64,000 nucleotides of DNA from Tissierellales bacterium (GTDB lineage Bacteria; Bacillota; Clostridia; Tissierellales; Tissierellaceae). Location: positions 1 through 64,000 of the forward strand of contig JASLBE010000002.1 of the NCBI GenBank assembly GCA_030146705.1, in the 5' to 3' direction. Below the pieces are notes generated by a model, which worked only from the letters and a program-made list of their open reading frames with translations, searched no databases and was not told where the DNA came from. The translations under genes were made by a program, and so were the position numbers. This document shows positions 8,012 to 16,115 of the stretch, piece after piece (position 1 is the first letter of the stretch; each line of letters opens with the position of its first letter).

Positions 8012-8902
8012 CTAGTCTAAAGTTTTAACTTTTTTTGCCCCTTCTTCCTCCTTGGAAAGAGTAGTCTTTATTGCTGATGTTGGACAGGCCTTAATACAAT
8101 CTCCACACCTTATACACTCCATTGAATTAGGAGTCTTAGATGGATTAATATCCAGTTTACAAACAGCCTGGCACTTATTGCAGTTTATACAGGCATCAGT
8201 TATTTTAAACCTATAAATTGCCAGGGGGTTAAAGAAGCCATAAATTGCCCCTAAAGGGCATAAGTACTTGCAAAAAGGCCTATAAGTTTTTATAGAAAGA
8301 ATAACTATTAGTAGGAGTATGGAAAGTTTAAAATAAAATAAGCCACCTACCCCTCCCCTTATTATGGAATTTCTAGCCACTAGGGGCAGGCCTGCAAGAA
8401 GGGTCCCTGAGGGGCATATATACTTACAAAAGTAGGGACTTCCTATCCCTCCTAGTCCCTTTAAAAAAGTAGGGAGGATTATTACAAAAATCCCTAGGAC
8501 TAAATATTTTAATTTTCTTAAGTACTTTTCAAGGCTTAGTTTTTTTACCTTCCTAAACAAGGGAATTTTATAAATTAAGTCTTGGACAAGGCCAAAAGGA
8601 CATAGGTAGCCACAAGTCAGCCTACCTGTTGCCCCTCCAACTGCTGTTAAAAATCCCCCAACATATAAGGATAGGCTAAAATTCCTACTATTTAGGACTG
8701 CCTGCATAGACCCTATGGGGCAGGCCCCAAGAGCTCCAGGGCAGGAGTAGCAATTTAGGCCTGGCAGGCAATAAGCCTTGCTAGGCCCCTTGTAAATAGA
8801 CCCATTAATAAAGCCTTTAATATTAGAGTTTGTTATTCCCGTAAATATTATTTGTATTATAAGCCTTAGATTATTCCTAATTTTTTTTAAAATATTAACC
8901 AC
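8012..8902 (-). CDS. Membrane polyferredoxin (NapH/YccM-like 4Fe-4S protein)
   Basis: The 296-residue protein has about four or five membrane helices. Two cysteine-rich cytoplasmic-type loops read 'LTCGYLCPFGLVQDLIYK' and 'RPFCKYLCPLGAIYGFF', the hallmark CxxxCP of NapH/RdxA-type electron carriers. A C-terminal 2[4Fe-4S] ferredoxin domain follows ('CINCNKCQAVCKLDI' and 'CIRCGDCIKACPTSAI'). Further cysteines lie near the N-terminus ('CYSCPGALGACPIG'). It should carry electrons to or across the membrane. Its GTG start at 8902 directly abuts the stop of the upstream small gene, implying coupled translation, and the partner thioredoxin lipoprotein is two genes upstream. Confidence 0.88.
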   Translation of the reverse strand: MVNILKKIRNNLRLIIQIIFTGITNSNIKGFINGSIYKGPSKAYCLPGLNCYSCPGALGACPIGSMQAVLNSRNFSLSLYVGGFLTAVGGATGRLTCGYLCPFGLVQDLIYKIPLFRKVKKLSLEKYLRKLKYLVLGIFVIILPTFLKGLGGIGSPYFCKYICPSGTLLAGLPLVARNSIIRGGVGGLFYFKLSILLLIVILSIKTYRPFCKYLCPLGAIYGFFNPLAIYRFKITDACINCNKCQAVCKLDINPSKTPNSMECIRCGDCIKACPTSAIKTTLSKEEEGAKKVKTLD

Positions 8903-9037
8903 CTATCCTAGTCCTATACATTCAAAACAAATACTAACTGCCTTCCTAATAACCACTGCCATTTCTCCCCTATAAGCTCCCAGGCCCATTAGGGCAAGCC
9001 CTAGGCCTAGGACTAGGAAGCCCTTTTTATTGTCCAT
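8903..9037 (-). CDS. 44-residue CXXC membrane peptide (CD1871A family)
   Basis: This small gene reads MDNKKGFLVLGLGLALMG, then a short turn with 'AYRGE', and ends with 'SICFECIGLG'. It has one hydrophobic helix and a C-terminal CxxC, which is the pattern of the CD1871A family of CXXC-motif peptides. Its ATG lies inside the last codons of the thioredoxin lipoprotein gene (11-base overlap), and its TAG directly abuts the GTG of the polyferredoxin gene, so all three are translationally coupled. The family has no proven function; the context suggests a redox relay between the outside thioredoxin and the membrane polyferredoxin. Confidence 0.85.
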   Translation of the reverse strand: MDNKKGFLVLGLGLALMGLGAYRGEMAVVIRKAVSICFECIGLG

Positions 9038-9668
9038 TGGCAACTTCCTCTAAGTTTTCCTCAACTAGTTCGCTCCAAGAATCCAAGTTCCTTGCCCCAA
9101 CATAAATATTTAAGACCTCTCCCTTGTTGTTTAAAAAGAAGGTTGTTGGAAAGCCCTCAACATAATTAAAGAAGCCCCCTTCTAAAAGTTCATCCCAGGC
9201 TAAAATTTGTTGGTAGTTTGCAGAAGCCCCTTGTAAAAGGTCCTTTACAACCTTTTTTTCACCATCGCCTAGGCCAACTTCCACATTAAAACCAGCTATC
9301 TCTATTGGCATACCCTTGACACCAATGTTAGTATATTTTTCTGCTAGTTTTTGTAGCTCTGGTAGTTCTGCTATACAAGGTGGACATTCACTATTCCAAA
9401 CATTAACCAGGGTCAAATCATATTCTAAAAACATAGTTTCCTTAATCTTATTCCCATCCAAATCCACAGTATTCATAGTCTCAAACCAACTTAAGTCTAA
9501 GTCTTCCATTTCATTGTTAACTTCAACATCTTCATCCTGGTTTAGGTCTTCAGTTAAGGTTTGGTTAAGTTCTGCCTGGTCCTTAACTTCCTGCCCCTCT
9601 TCTTTTTTACCACAAGCTGTAAGTAGCATCAAGCCCGCAAGTCCTATTAATAAATATTTTTTCTTCAC
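9027..9668 (-). CDS. TlpA-like thioredoxin-fold lipoprotein
   Basis: A lipoprotein signal ends at the lipobox 'LLTAC' (Cys19). After an acidic linker (about 25-60) comes a thioredoxin fold with the redox motif 'CPPC' at Cys95 and Cys98 in 'NVWNSECPPCIAELPEL' and the cis-Pro segment 'GFPTTFFLNNKGEV'. This is the TlpA/ResA type, anchored outside the membrane and acting in thiol-disulfide exchange. It is the first gene of the operon with the CXXC peptide and the polyferredoxin. A terminator of the upstream kinase gene separates it from that unit. Confidence 0.9.
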   Translation of the reverse strand: MKKKYLLIGLAGLMLLTACGKKEEGQEVKDQAELNQTLTEDLNQDEDVEVNNEMEDLDLSWFETMNTVDLDGNKIKETMFLEYDLTLVNVWNSECPPCIAELPELQKLAEKYTNIGVKGMPIEIAGFNVEVGLGDGEKKVVKDLLQGASANYQQILAWDELLEGGFFNYVEGFPTTFFLNNKGEVLNIYVGARNLDSWSELVEENLEEVANGQ

Positions 9669-9693
9669 ACAATCTCTCCTTTTAAATATATTA

Positions 9694-9719
9694 AAATAGG
9701 CTAGTAGGCTAGCCTATTT
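9694..9719 (-). terminator. Terminator of the histidine kinase gene
   Basis: A perfect 11-bp stem (AAATAGGCTAG / CTAGCCTATTT, 4-base loop) starts next to the kinase stop codon; the following tract on the minus strand is TTAATATATTT. Confidence 0.75.
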
Positions 9720-9720
9720 C

Positions 9721-11880
9721 TTAAGCTTTTGGCAATACTATTGTTGACTTAAATAAGTCCCCATCTATTTCTATGAAAAATTTACCCTTTTGTAGGTTAA
9801 TTAAACTCTCTGCTATGGAAAGTCCCAAACCACTTCCCTCACTAGTCCTGGATTCATCTCCCCTTTTAAACCTTTCCATTAATTCCGTTTCTGAAATGTT
9901 TAGCTTATAGGCCGAAATGTTTTTCATTATTAAATAAACATTTTCCCCATCAGTTTCCAGGTCTATATAAACCCTGGACCCCCTTAGGCTGTACTTAAAT
10001 ATATTGGAAAGTAGGTTTTCTATGGCCCTCCATAGTAGGCCTCCATCTGCCAATACAAAAAGTTCCTCATTTGGGTTGTTTACTATAAAATCTAGGTTTT
10101 TTTCTTCTATTTTATCATTTACCTCACCTATGCCCTGGGTCAAAAGAGAGGCTATGTTAATTTTTGAAAGCTCCACAGGAACATTGCCAGAAGTTACCTT
10201 TGATGCCTCAAAAAGGTCATCTATTAACTTCTTAAGCCTCTTGGACTTTTGGTCCAAAATTTTTATATACTCCCTTTTCTTTTCCTCATCGTCTTCATAC
10301 TTTAGGAGGTCAACATAGGTTATTATTGAGGTCAAGGGTGTCCTTATATCGTGGGATACATTAGATATTAGTTCGGTCCTATGCCTTTCACTTATAAGTT
10401 CATTATCAACAGCATTTTTAAGCCCTTCACTAATCTCATTAATATCCTTGGCCAATTCCTGGAATTCTCCCCTATGTTTAATATTTATCTTGTATTCCAA
10501 GTCTCCCTCCCTAATATTTTTAACCCCTGCCTTAATTTCCTCAAACTCTTTTACCTTTATTAAGGCCAGGTAAATAGCTACAAAAACTGTTATAGGAAAT
10601 ATTAAAACTGTCAAGGCTAAAACGAGAGTATAGCCTATTATTATTACTATAACTTTTTTAGCAGCGTTCCCACTATTATAAATCTTCTTTAAAAATTCAA
10701 AAAGTCTAGTAAAAACCTTATAAAGCAAGGAAGCCTCTAGGATACTCCCATTTTTAATATGCCTAATTAAGGACTCAACTAAAAACAGGCCCACAAATCC
10801 GAGAGCAAAGGTTACTATACTAAGGGCATTAATTGCCCAAATTGTCCTAATATGCCTCATATAAGAACTGGCCATAAACCTAAACCATACATTAATAATA
10901 AGTAGGCAAATAACCAGGTTTACATCTGTATAAAGCTTGTCAAACTTTAGTAGGTCAACCCCTCCATCTAAGTTCCTTCCAGTTAGGTAGGCCAGCCTAA
11001 TGAAAACTATTACTAGGGCGAAAAGTAGAACTGATAGGATCTTTATTTTATCCTCCCAATCCCTCCTAGTTTGGGACCACTGGTTTAGTTTTTCATTTAT
11101 ATAGTTATCCTTAAAGCCTATATAAATCTTATATTGGTTTTCAGCATACCTAGGTTTTTTTACTAGGTTGTTGTAGCTTTCTCCAGAAATATCCCTCCTA
11201 AGGTTTTCCATAGCCTGGTCATTTTCAATCTCAAGGCCATCCCTATCCAGGGTTAGGTAGACTTTAAACTTCCTAAAATCCGCCTTATGCCTTAGTTTAC
11301 TATTAAATATTTCATCCCTACCATTACTGGCATAGAAGACTATATTTTCACTATTAATATTTTTAAGCTCCCTGGCTATATTTTCATACTTTCCTATTTC
11401 TTCATCTATATACCTTTTCTTGATTTTTTCTATTTCTTCTTTCTTGTCCCTTTGGAAGTTTTCCTTTAGTTCATCCTCTCCAATTACAAGACTAGACTTA
11501 TTTTTAAGTTCAAATAAATAGACCTCCTTGTCCATATCATCATAGTTGACCTCATACTTACCCATATCCCTAATATATTCTGAAAAGAGGTTTTCTATCT
11601 CATCCTTGTACATAGAGTTTGGGTTGTCTATAAAGTTTGCCTTCTTTATATTCTCCTCATTCCTATAATAATAAATATACTCCTCCAGCTGGCTAAACAA
11701 CTTTCCTGTACTTAACCTAAATTCATTACTATATAAATAGTCGTACTCTGGAACCAGCCCCCTACTACCATTACTTTTCATAATATCCACAGCACTCATA
11801 ACAAAGGTTGTAAAAAGAATAATAGTTAGTAAAAAAACTATTATTTTTTGTAGCCTTAAAGACCCTAGTTTAAAATCCAA
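9721..11880 (-). CDS. Membrane sensor histidine kinase
   Basis: About 720 residues: an N-terminal helix (about 15-35), a large charged extracellular domain (to about 285), several helices (about 285-445), a HAMP-like segment ('NIREGDLEYKINIKHRGEF'), the HisKA phospho-acceptor 'SNVSHDIRTPLTSI' (His near 510) and a HATPase with 'NLLSNIFKYS' and 'GSGLGLSIAESL'. It is the cognate partner of the response regulator just upstream. An internal terminator separates the two genes, so the kinase may be made from read-through or its own promoter. The start is either GTG at 11889 or TTG at 11880; the latter has the better spaced GAGGGGTGG. The sensed signal is unknown. Confidence 0.9.
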   Translation of the reverse strand: MDFKLGSLRLQKIIVFLLTIILFTTFVMSAVDIMKSNGSRGLVPEYDYLYSNEFRLSTGKLFSQLEEYIYYYRNEENIKKANFIDNPNSMYKDEIENLFSEYIRDMGKYEVNYDDMDKEVYLFELKNKSSLVIGEDELKENFQRDKKEEIEKIKKRYIDEEIGKYENIARELKNINSENIVFYASNGRDEIFNSKLRHKADFRKFKVYLTLDRDGLEIENDQAMENLRRDISGESYNNLVKKPRYAENQYKIYIGFKDNYINEKLNQWSQTRRDWEDKIKILSVLLFALVIVFIRLAYLTGRNLDGGVDLLKFDKLYTDVNLVICLLIINVWFRFMASSYMRHIRTIWAINALSIVTFALGFVGLFLVESLIRHIKNGSILEASLLYKVFTRLFEFLKKIYNSGNAAKKVIVIIIGYTLVLALTVLIFPITVFVAIYLALIKVKEFEEIKAGVKNIREGDLEYKINIKHRGEFQELAKDINEISEGLKNAVDNELISERHRTELISNVSHDIRTPLTSIITYVDLLKYEDDEEKKREYIKILDQKSKRLKKLIDDLFEASKVTSGNVPVELSKINIASLLTQGIGEVNDKIEEKNLDFIVNNPNEELFVLADGGLLWRAIENLLSNIFKYSLRGSRVYIDLETDGENVYLIMKNISAYKLNISETELMERFKRGDESRTSEGSGLGLSIAESLINLQKGKFFIEIDGDLFKSTIVLPKA

Positions 11881-12032
11881 AATTTCCACCCCTCTAATAA
11901 TTCACTTCTCTCATTATACTATTTTTTCAAACTTTCCTAAATAATATCTCCAATTTGTCTTCTAGCTAAAGTATAACAAGTCTTTATTAATATAAGTTTC
12001 TGAATTTCTTAAACTTTCCTTAACTTCCCATT

Positions 12033-12055
12033 AAAAAAAGCTAGCCTTAGCTAGC
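12033..12055 (-). terminator. Terminator between response regulator and kinase genes
   Basis: GCTAGC / GCTAGC with a 4-base loop is followed by seven Ts on the minus strand, directly after the response-regulator stop codon and 150 bases before the kinase. Confidence 0.75.
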
Positions 12056-12056
12056 C

Positions 12057-12746
12057 CTATTTAATCTTATCAATTTTATAGCCTATCCCCCAAACAACTT
12101 TTAGGTACTTAGGCTCCTTTGGGTTAATTTCTATCTTCTCCCTAATCTTCCTAATATGGACAGCAACAGTGTTGTCTGCATTATAGGCCTCTTCTTCCCA
12201 AACCCTTTCATAAATTTCATCTATGGAAAAAACCCTGCCCTGGTTCATTATTAAAAGTCTTAATATTTTATACTGGACAGGAGTTAGGTGGACTATTTCT
12301 CCATCCACAGCAACCTCCTTGGTTTCATCATTTAGGCTTAGGCCCCCAGTCTTAAAAATATGGTCCCTAGGTTCAATGCTACCAAGGTTTGTATACCTCC
12401 TAAGCTGGGACTTGACCCTGGCAATTAATTCCAAGGGGTTAAAAGGCTTAGTAATATAGTCATCTGCCCCAATATTAAGTCCTAGGATTTTATCTGTATC
12501 TTCCGTTTTTGCTGAAAGCATTATTATTGGAATGTTTTTTTCCTCCCTAATTCTTGAAGTTGCCTTTATCCCATCCATCCTAGGCATCATTATATCCATT
12601 AGGATAAGGTGGATCTCATTTTCTTCTATAAGCTTTAAAGCCTCTAGCCCATCGTAGGCCTTTAAAATATTAAGCCCTTCATTTTCTAAGTAAATAGAAA
12701 TAGCATCTACTATTTCCCTATCATCATCTACAACTAAAACATTCAT
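12057..12746 (-). CDS. OmpR-family response regulator
   Basis: A receiver domain (1-115) carries the acidic pair 'DDD' near residue 7-9, the phospho-acceptor Asp51 in 'LILMDIMMPRMDG', and the switch residues 'LSAK' and 'DYITKPF'. A winged-helix Trans_reg_C domain follows (about 130-228, 'LTPVQYKILRLLIMNQGRVFSIDEI' then 'NTVAVHIRKIREKIE'). The ATG at 12746 has GGGAGGA four bases upstream; the ORF is open a little further. It pairs with the downstream kinase. Confidence 0.93.
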   Translation of the reverse strand: MNVLVVDDDREIVDAISIYLENEGLNILKAYDGLEALKLIEENEIHLILMDIMMPRMDGIKATSRIREEKNIPIIMLSAKTEDTDKILGLNIGADDYITKPFNPLELIARVKSQLRRYTNLGSIEPRDHIFKTGGLSLNDETKEVAVDGEIVHLTPVQYKILRLLIMNQGRVFSIDEIYERVWEEEAYNADNTVAVHIRKIREKIEINPKEPKYLKVVWGIGYKIDKIK

Positions 12747-12832
12747 ATGGTCCTCCCACTCTAACATTAAATTTAAACCTACCTATATTATACAATTATA
12801 TATTAGTTTAAATTTATGTAAATTGGAAAAGT

Positions 12833-13540
12833 TTAATAAAACAACTTAACCAGGCCCAAGGCCAGGGTTGGAAGGACAGATAAAATAAAATTGTTTAAAA
12901 AATGTATTCCCAGGCTGTAAAATATATTATCTGTAACAAGGTATACCAGGCCAAAGTACAACCCAACAACCATATAAGGTACTGTATTTACTAGGCTACC
13001 TAGGTTAAAGTAATGAATAAGCCCAAATAAGACTGAAGATACAAGGAAAAATATAAACCTATACCCATAAACACTTGGGTAGCTATCTAGTAAAATCTTC
13101 CTAAAAATCAGCTCCTCTATAAAGGCTGAAAAAATTGGGGTTAAACTAACTAAAACCATATAAAAATAGCCTGGAAGTCCTAGGTCCATTATATTAATAC
13201 CAGGTCCAGAACCTAGCCCACTAGTAGCTGGGGTCAAGCTAATAAACCTCCTAGTAAGCCTTAGGATTAGGTGGATTAAAACCACACCAATTATTGCAAA
13301 AACCAGGCTAAAAACTTTCCTCCTCCTGTATTCCTTAAAGTCCCTCCTTAGGTCCTCCCTATAAAAACTAAATAGGACTAAAGAAACTAGGATAGATATT
13401 ACAAGGGGGACTGTAGCCATTAAATAGGGGTTATCCAAACCAAGCCTCCTAAAGCCCCAGGCCATTATGTAGTTTACTAGTAGTAATAAAAAATATAGGA
13501 CCAGGCTTAGCCTGTCTTTTCTCTGAATTTCTTTAAACAT
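12833..13540 (-). CDS. CPBP family intramembrane glutamic protease
   Basis: This ~235-residue protein has about seven helices and the Abi/CPBP motifs: 'IEELIFRKIL' (Glu142-Glu143, Arg147) and 'LFGLIHYFNL' (His176), with a third motif 'LGIHFLNNFI' near the C-terminus. Family members are Rce1-like membrane proteases involved in protein maturation or bacteriocin self-immunity; no bacteriocin gene is visible here. The ATG at 13540 is correctly spaced from AAAGGAG. Confidence 0.88.
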   Translation of the reverse strand: MFKEIQRKDRLSLVLYFLLLLVNYIMAWGFRRLGLDNPYLMATVPLVISILVSLVLFSFYREDLRRDFKEYRRRKVFSLVFAIIGVVLIHLILRLTRRFISLTPATSGLGSGPGINIMDLGLPGYFYMVLVSLTPIFSAFIEELIFRKILLDSYPSVYGYRFIFFLVSSVLFGLIHYFNLGSLVNTVPYMVVGLYFGLVYLVTDNIFYSLGIHFLNNFILSVLPTLALGLVKLFY

Positions 13541-13583
13541 CTCCATCTCCTTTTACTGCAATTTTGATAAAATTATTCCTGCC

Positions 13584-13608
13584 TAAAAAAAGGGAGACCA
13601 AGTCTCCC
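13584..13608 (-). terminator. Rho-independent terminator
   Basis: A 7-bp stem (GGGAGAC / GTCTCCC) followed by seven Ts on the minus strand lies just after the stop of the 92-residue gene. Confidence 0.85.
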
Positions 13609-13616
13609 AGTTAAGT

Positions 13617-13895
13617 TTAATAATGCTTGTTGGCAAAATAGTTCACATTTTTAACCCTTTTTGCCACCTTTTTATAAACAATTCCTCTTTCAACTGTATT
13701 GTCATGTAGTTTTACAATTCCGTCGATACTTCTGTCAATCCTAGATTCAAACACTTCCTCTAGTTTTTCCCTTCCCTCTTGTGTTAAGTAGTTTAAATCT
13801 TCTGGGTCCACAATGTCCTTGATTTCAAACTTGGAATTAAGGTCACACTTTTCTTCTACCATCGCTGCAATATACTCAGCTAAAAATTCTAACAT
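13617..13895 (-). CDS. Small hypothetical protein (92 aa)
   Basis: The gene has a strong AGGAGGGTGTTAA ribosome site before its ATG and its own terminator, so it is very likely expressed. The protein is soluble, charged, with segments 'FEIKDIVDPEDLNYLTQEGREKL' split over two helices and a basic C-terminus. I do not recognise a family. Neighbours on both sides are envelope proteins, which gives no clear hint. Confidence 0.6.
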   Translation of the reverse strand: MLEFLAEYIAAMVEEKCDLNSKFEIKDIVDPEDLNYLTQEGREKLEEVFESRIDRSIDGIVKLHDNTVERGIVYKKVAKRVKNVNYFANKHY

Positions 13896-13976
13896 TTAAC
13901 ACCCTCCTTTAAAAGTATCCTTAGTTACATCTTAACATATATTCCTTTTTTTAACATTTAGAATTTTCAATATCTC

Positions 13977-14606
13977 CTAGTACTTCCTCTTAATTTCAAA
14001 TTCCCTGCCATCAACAAAGTCAATTTCCAGTTCAAACTCACGGTAGTTACTGTCTAGGTTTAAGTTAGATAAAATAGTATTTATTATATCCTCTTCCCCA
14101 GCACCATAGTCAATAGTAAGTAGCTTACTTTCAATTAATAATGCTGCATCTGGTCCCTTTATTTTCTTGCCAGTCTTCTTATTGACATACTTAGCCTGGA
14201 CCATACCCTCTTTTCTCTCATAATCAACCTCTACCTCATAGTCATTATACTCAACCTCTAGGCTATAGTCCCTATAGTCCTTAGGATTAAACTTATAAAT
14301 ATTCACATCCTTTTCAGACTGGATGTCAATCCTATTGTTGGACTCATCTTCCTTCATAGTAAAGCCTAGTGTATGTTCTAGGTCCTCTAAATTATAATAT
14401 TCCTTCCCATTAATAATATATCCATCAACATTTACATTTTGCCCATTTACAACTAACTGCTTCTTAGATAGAGAAATCTCATCTTGTGTTCCTGGTTCTT
14501 GGTTGACTTCAGGCTTATTGGCCTCTTTATTCCCACAACCAACTAGGCCAAGAGTCCCTAGGACTACTACTAGCCCTACTAGTCCAATCTTAATTTTTCT
14601 TCCCAT
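13977..14606 (-). CDS. Lipoprotein with copper-amine-oxidase-N-like (stalk) domain
   Basis: A lipoprotein signal ends at 'GLVGC' (Cys24). The mature part begins with a segment like the copper amine oxidase N-terminal/stalk repeat found in many clostridial surface proteins ('LVVNGQNVNVDGYIINGKEY' followed by a 'LEDLEHTLGF' helix). A ~100-residue charged domain follows that I cannot place. The ATG at 14606 is spaced six bases from AGAGGG; an upstream extension lacks signal-peptide character. Probably a surface-anchored protein of unknown role. Confidence 0.7.
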   Translation of the reverse strand: MGRKIKIGLVGLVVVLGTLGLVGCGNKEANKPEVNQEPGTQDEISLSKKQLVVNGQNVNVDGYIINGKEYYNLEDLEHTLGFTMKEDESNNRIDIQSEKDVNIYKFNPKDYRDYSLEVEYNDYEVEVDYERKEGMVQAKYVNKKTGKKIKGPDAALLIESKLLTIDYGAGEEDIINTILSNLNLDSNYREFELEIDFVDGREFEIKRKY

Positions 14607-14766
14607 TACCATCCCTCTTTCATAAACTATTAATAAATAACTATTTTGACAACACCTAGTAAATTTAAGTTTCAAGGTCATATTACCCATAAATTTATAT
14701 TCTATTTAATTTTAAATCCATTTTTTCTTAAAATTTGGAATTTTTAATAATTTCCGAGTTATTTAT

Positions 14767-14784
14767 CCCCCTAGGGGGTATACT
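14767..14784 (+). promoter_or_regulatory. CCCCCTAGGGGG palindrome and -10 of the SDR gene
   Basis: A perfect 12-bp GC-only-ended palindrome (14767-14778) directly abuts TATACT (14779-14784), so it sits where a promoter spacer would be. It is strikingly GC-rich for this genome and resembles operators of CsoR/RcnR-type repressors. No such repressor gene is nearby. Confidence 0.5.
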
Positions 14785-14804
14785 CTTAATTAAGGAGGGA
14801 TAAT

Positions 14805-15581
14805 ATGGCGTTTTCTATGAAGGGTAAGAATGTTATTGTAACTGGTGGTAGCAAGGGAATTGGCTCTGGTATTACTACTAGTTTTGCAAAGGAAGGAGCC
14901 AATGTTATTTTTACTGGTAGGAATGAAGATGATGGTTCTAAACTAGAAAATGAACTAAAAGAAAAGGATTATTCTGTGGAGTTCTTTAAGGCTGATGTAT
15001 TAGATTTTAATAGGACTAAGGAACTTTTTTCCTATGCTAATGACAAGCTTGGAAGTATTGATATTTTAATCTTAAATGCAGGTATCTATCCTGAAACTAG
15101 GATTGAGGATATGGACTTTGACCACTGGGACAAGGTTATGGATGTTAATTTAAAGAGTATTTTCTTTTCTACAAAGGAAGTTATTCCCTATATGAAGAAA
15201 AATAAGCTTGGAAGGATAGTTATAGTTTCTTCTATAACTGGAAACAGGGTTGGTAACCCAGGCCTAGCCCACTATTCTGCTTCTAAGGCAGGGGTAAATG
15301 GTTTTATGCGTACTGCAGCCCTTGAACTTGCTAACTATAATATAACTGTTAATGCAGTTGAACCTGGAAACATTATGACACCTAGTATGAAAAATGTTTT
15401 AGGTCCTGAATATATTAAAAATCAAGAGTCAACTATTCCATCTGGCAAACTAGGAAGCCCAGAGGATATAGCCTATGCCATTATGTATCTAGCCTCAGAT
15501 GAAGCTAGCTATGTTACAGGCCAAAGCATTATTGTTGACGGAGGCCAGACTCTACCAGAGTCAGCCCTTGATATAAATTAA
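14805..15581 (+). CDS. SDR-family oxidoreductase (FabG-like)
   Basis: The 258-residue protein has the NAD(P)-binding 'TGGSKGIG' at 13-20, 'NAG' after strand 4, the catalytic Ser in 'IVSSITG', 'YSASKAG' with the YxxxK pair, and the C-terminal 'ASYVTGQSIIVDGGQTLPES'. It belongs to classical short-chain dehydrogenases and is close to 3-oxoacyl-ACP reductases, but it stands alone away from fatty-acid genes and a sugar or alcohol dehydrogenase role is equally possible. It has an AAGGAGG site and its own terminator. Confidence 0.9.
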   Translation: MAFSMKGKNVIVTGGSKGIGSGITTSFAKEGANVIFTGRNEDDGSKLENELKEKDYSVEFFKADVLDFNRTKELFSYANDKLGSIDILILNAGIYPETRIEDMDFDHWDKVMDVNLKSIFFSTKEVIPYMKKNKLGRIVIVSSITGNRVGNPGLAHYSASKAGVNGFMRTAALELANYNITVNAVEPGNIMTPSMKNVLGPEYIKNQESTIPSGKLGSPEDIAYAIMYLASDEASYVTGQSIIVDGGQTLPESALDIN

Positions 15582-15617
15582 GAAAAGTAGGGGGGACGAC
15601 CCTCCTACTTTTCTACT
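15581..15617. terminator. Terminator after the SDR gene
   Basis: An 11-bp stem (AGAAAAGTAGG / CCTACTTTTCT) is followed by ACTTTTTT; it lies between convergent genes. Confidence 0.8.
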
Positions 15618-15620
15618 TTT

Positions 15621-15848
15621 TTAAAGTTTTTCTATTAATTTATTGGCTAGATAGTAAGTAAATAATAAAGCTACTAGAAATATTATAAATCCAAAAGACC
15701 TATATATTAAATCTAGCCTATTGTAGGCAGAAGTTAAAATTTCAGGGTATAGGTAGTTTTTTGCTGTATATATGGATTTTAACTTATATTTTATCCTAAG
15801 TCTTTCAAATACAATAAAGTCTATTTTATCATAGACCTTGTATAGCAA
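15621..15848 (-). CDS. Putative small membrane protein (75 aa)
   Basis: The reading frame ends with a clear membrane helix ('FGFIIFLVALLFTYYLANKL') preceded by a basic amphipathic stretch. It would start at a TTG with no good ribosome site, and its frame stays open upstream into the neighbouring ORF. It may be the second half of one membrane protein broken by a frameshift with the ORF at 15854-16036. Confidence 0.35.
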   Translation of the reverse strand: MLYKVYDKIDFIVFERLRIKYKLKSIYTAKNYLYPEILTSAYNRLDLIYRSFGFIIFLVALLFTYYLANKLIEKL

Positions 15849-15853
15849 ATAGT

Positions 15854-16036
15854 TTACAGTCCTACTAGGTAGAGTATTAAAATTAAATCCAAATACATAT
15901 TGTATTTTAGGTTCAGCTTAAAATCATTTTCTCCTACCTCTAAAATCCTATACTTATATATAAGATATATAAAAACTAGGGATGATAGCCCTAGTAAACT
16001 TCCTAGTCTTAAAAAAATAAGGTCCTTCCTAAGCAA
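15854..16036 (-). CDS. Putative small membrane protein (60 aa)
   Basis: Two hydrophobic segments ('GSLLGLSSLVFIYLIYK' and 'YLDLILILYLVGL') are visible and the ORF stops abruptly within the second. Together with the ORF downstream it would give one three-helix protein of about 140 residues. I do not recognise it, and it overlaps the upstream flank of the MarR promoter. Confidence 0.35.
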   Translation of the reverse strand: MLRKDLIFLRLGSLLGLSSLVFIYLIYKYRILEVGENDFKLNLKYNMYLDLILILYLVGL

Positions 16037-16049
16037 GCTAAATAAAATG

Positions 16050-16099
16050 TTGACTTGGGAAACAAAATATTGTAAACTTAATTTAGTTTCCTAGGAAAC
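16050..16099 (+). promoter_or_regulatory. Promoter and palindromic operator of the MarR gene
   Basis: TTGACT (16050-16055) and TAAACT (16073-16078) are 17 bases apart. A perfect 14-bp palindrome, GTTTCCTAGGAAAC (16086-16099), lies where transcription would begin, and a related half site (GGGAAAC) lies in the spacer. The position fits an autoregulatory MarR site. Confidence 0.6.
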
Positions 16100-16115
16100 A
16101 TTATAGGAGGTTGCT

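Noticed and set aside
8995..9020. Dense CTAGG repeats taken as a possible recombination or attachment site
   Set aside because: They lie inside the coding sequence of the small CxxC peptide (Leu-Gly-Leu-Gly codons) and CTAGG is common throughout the window.
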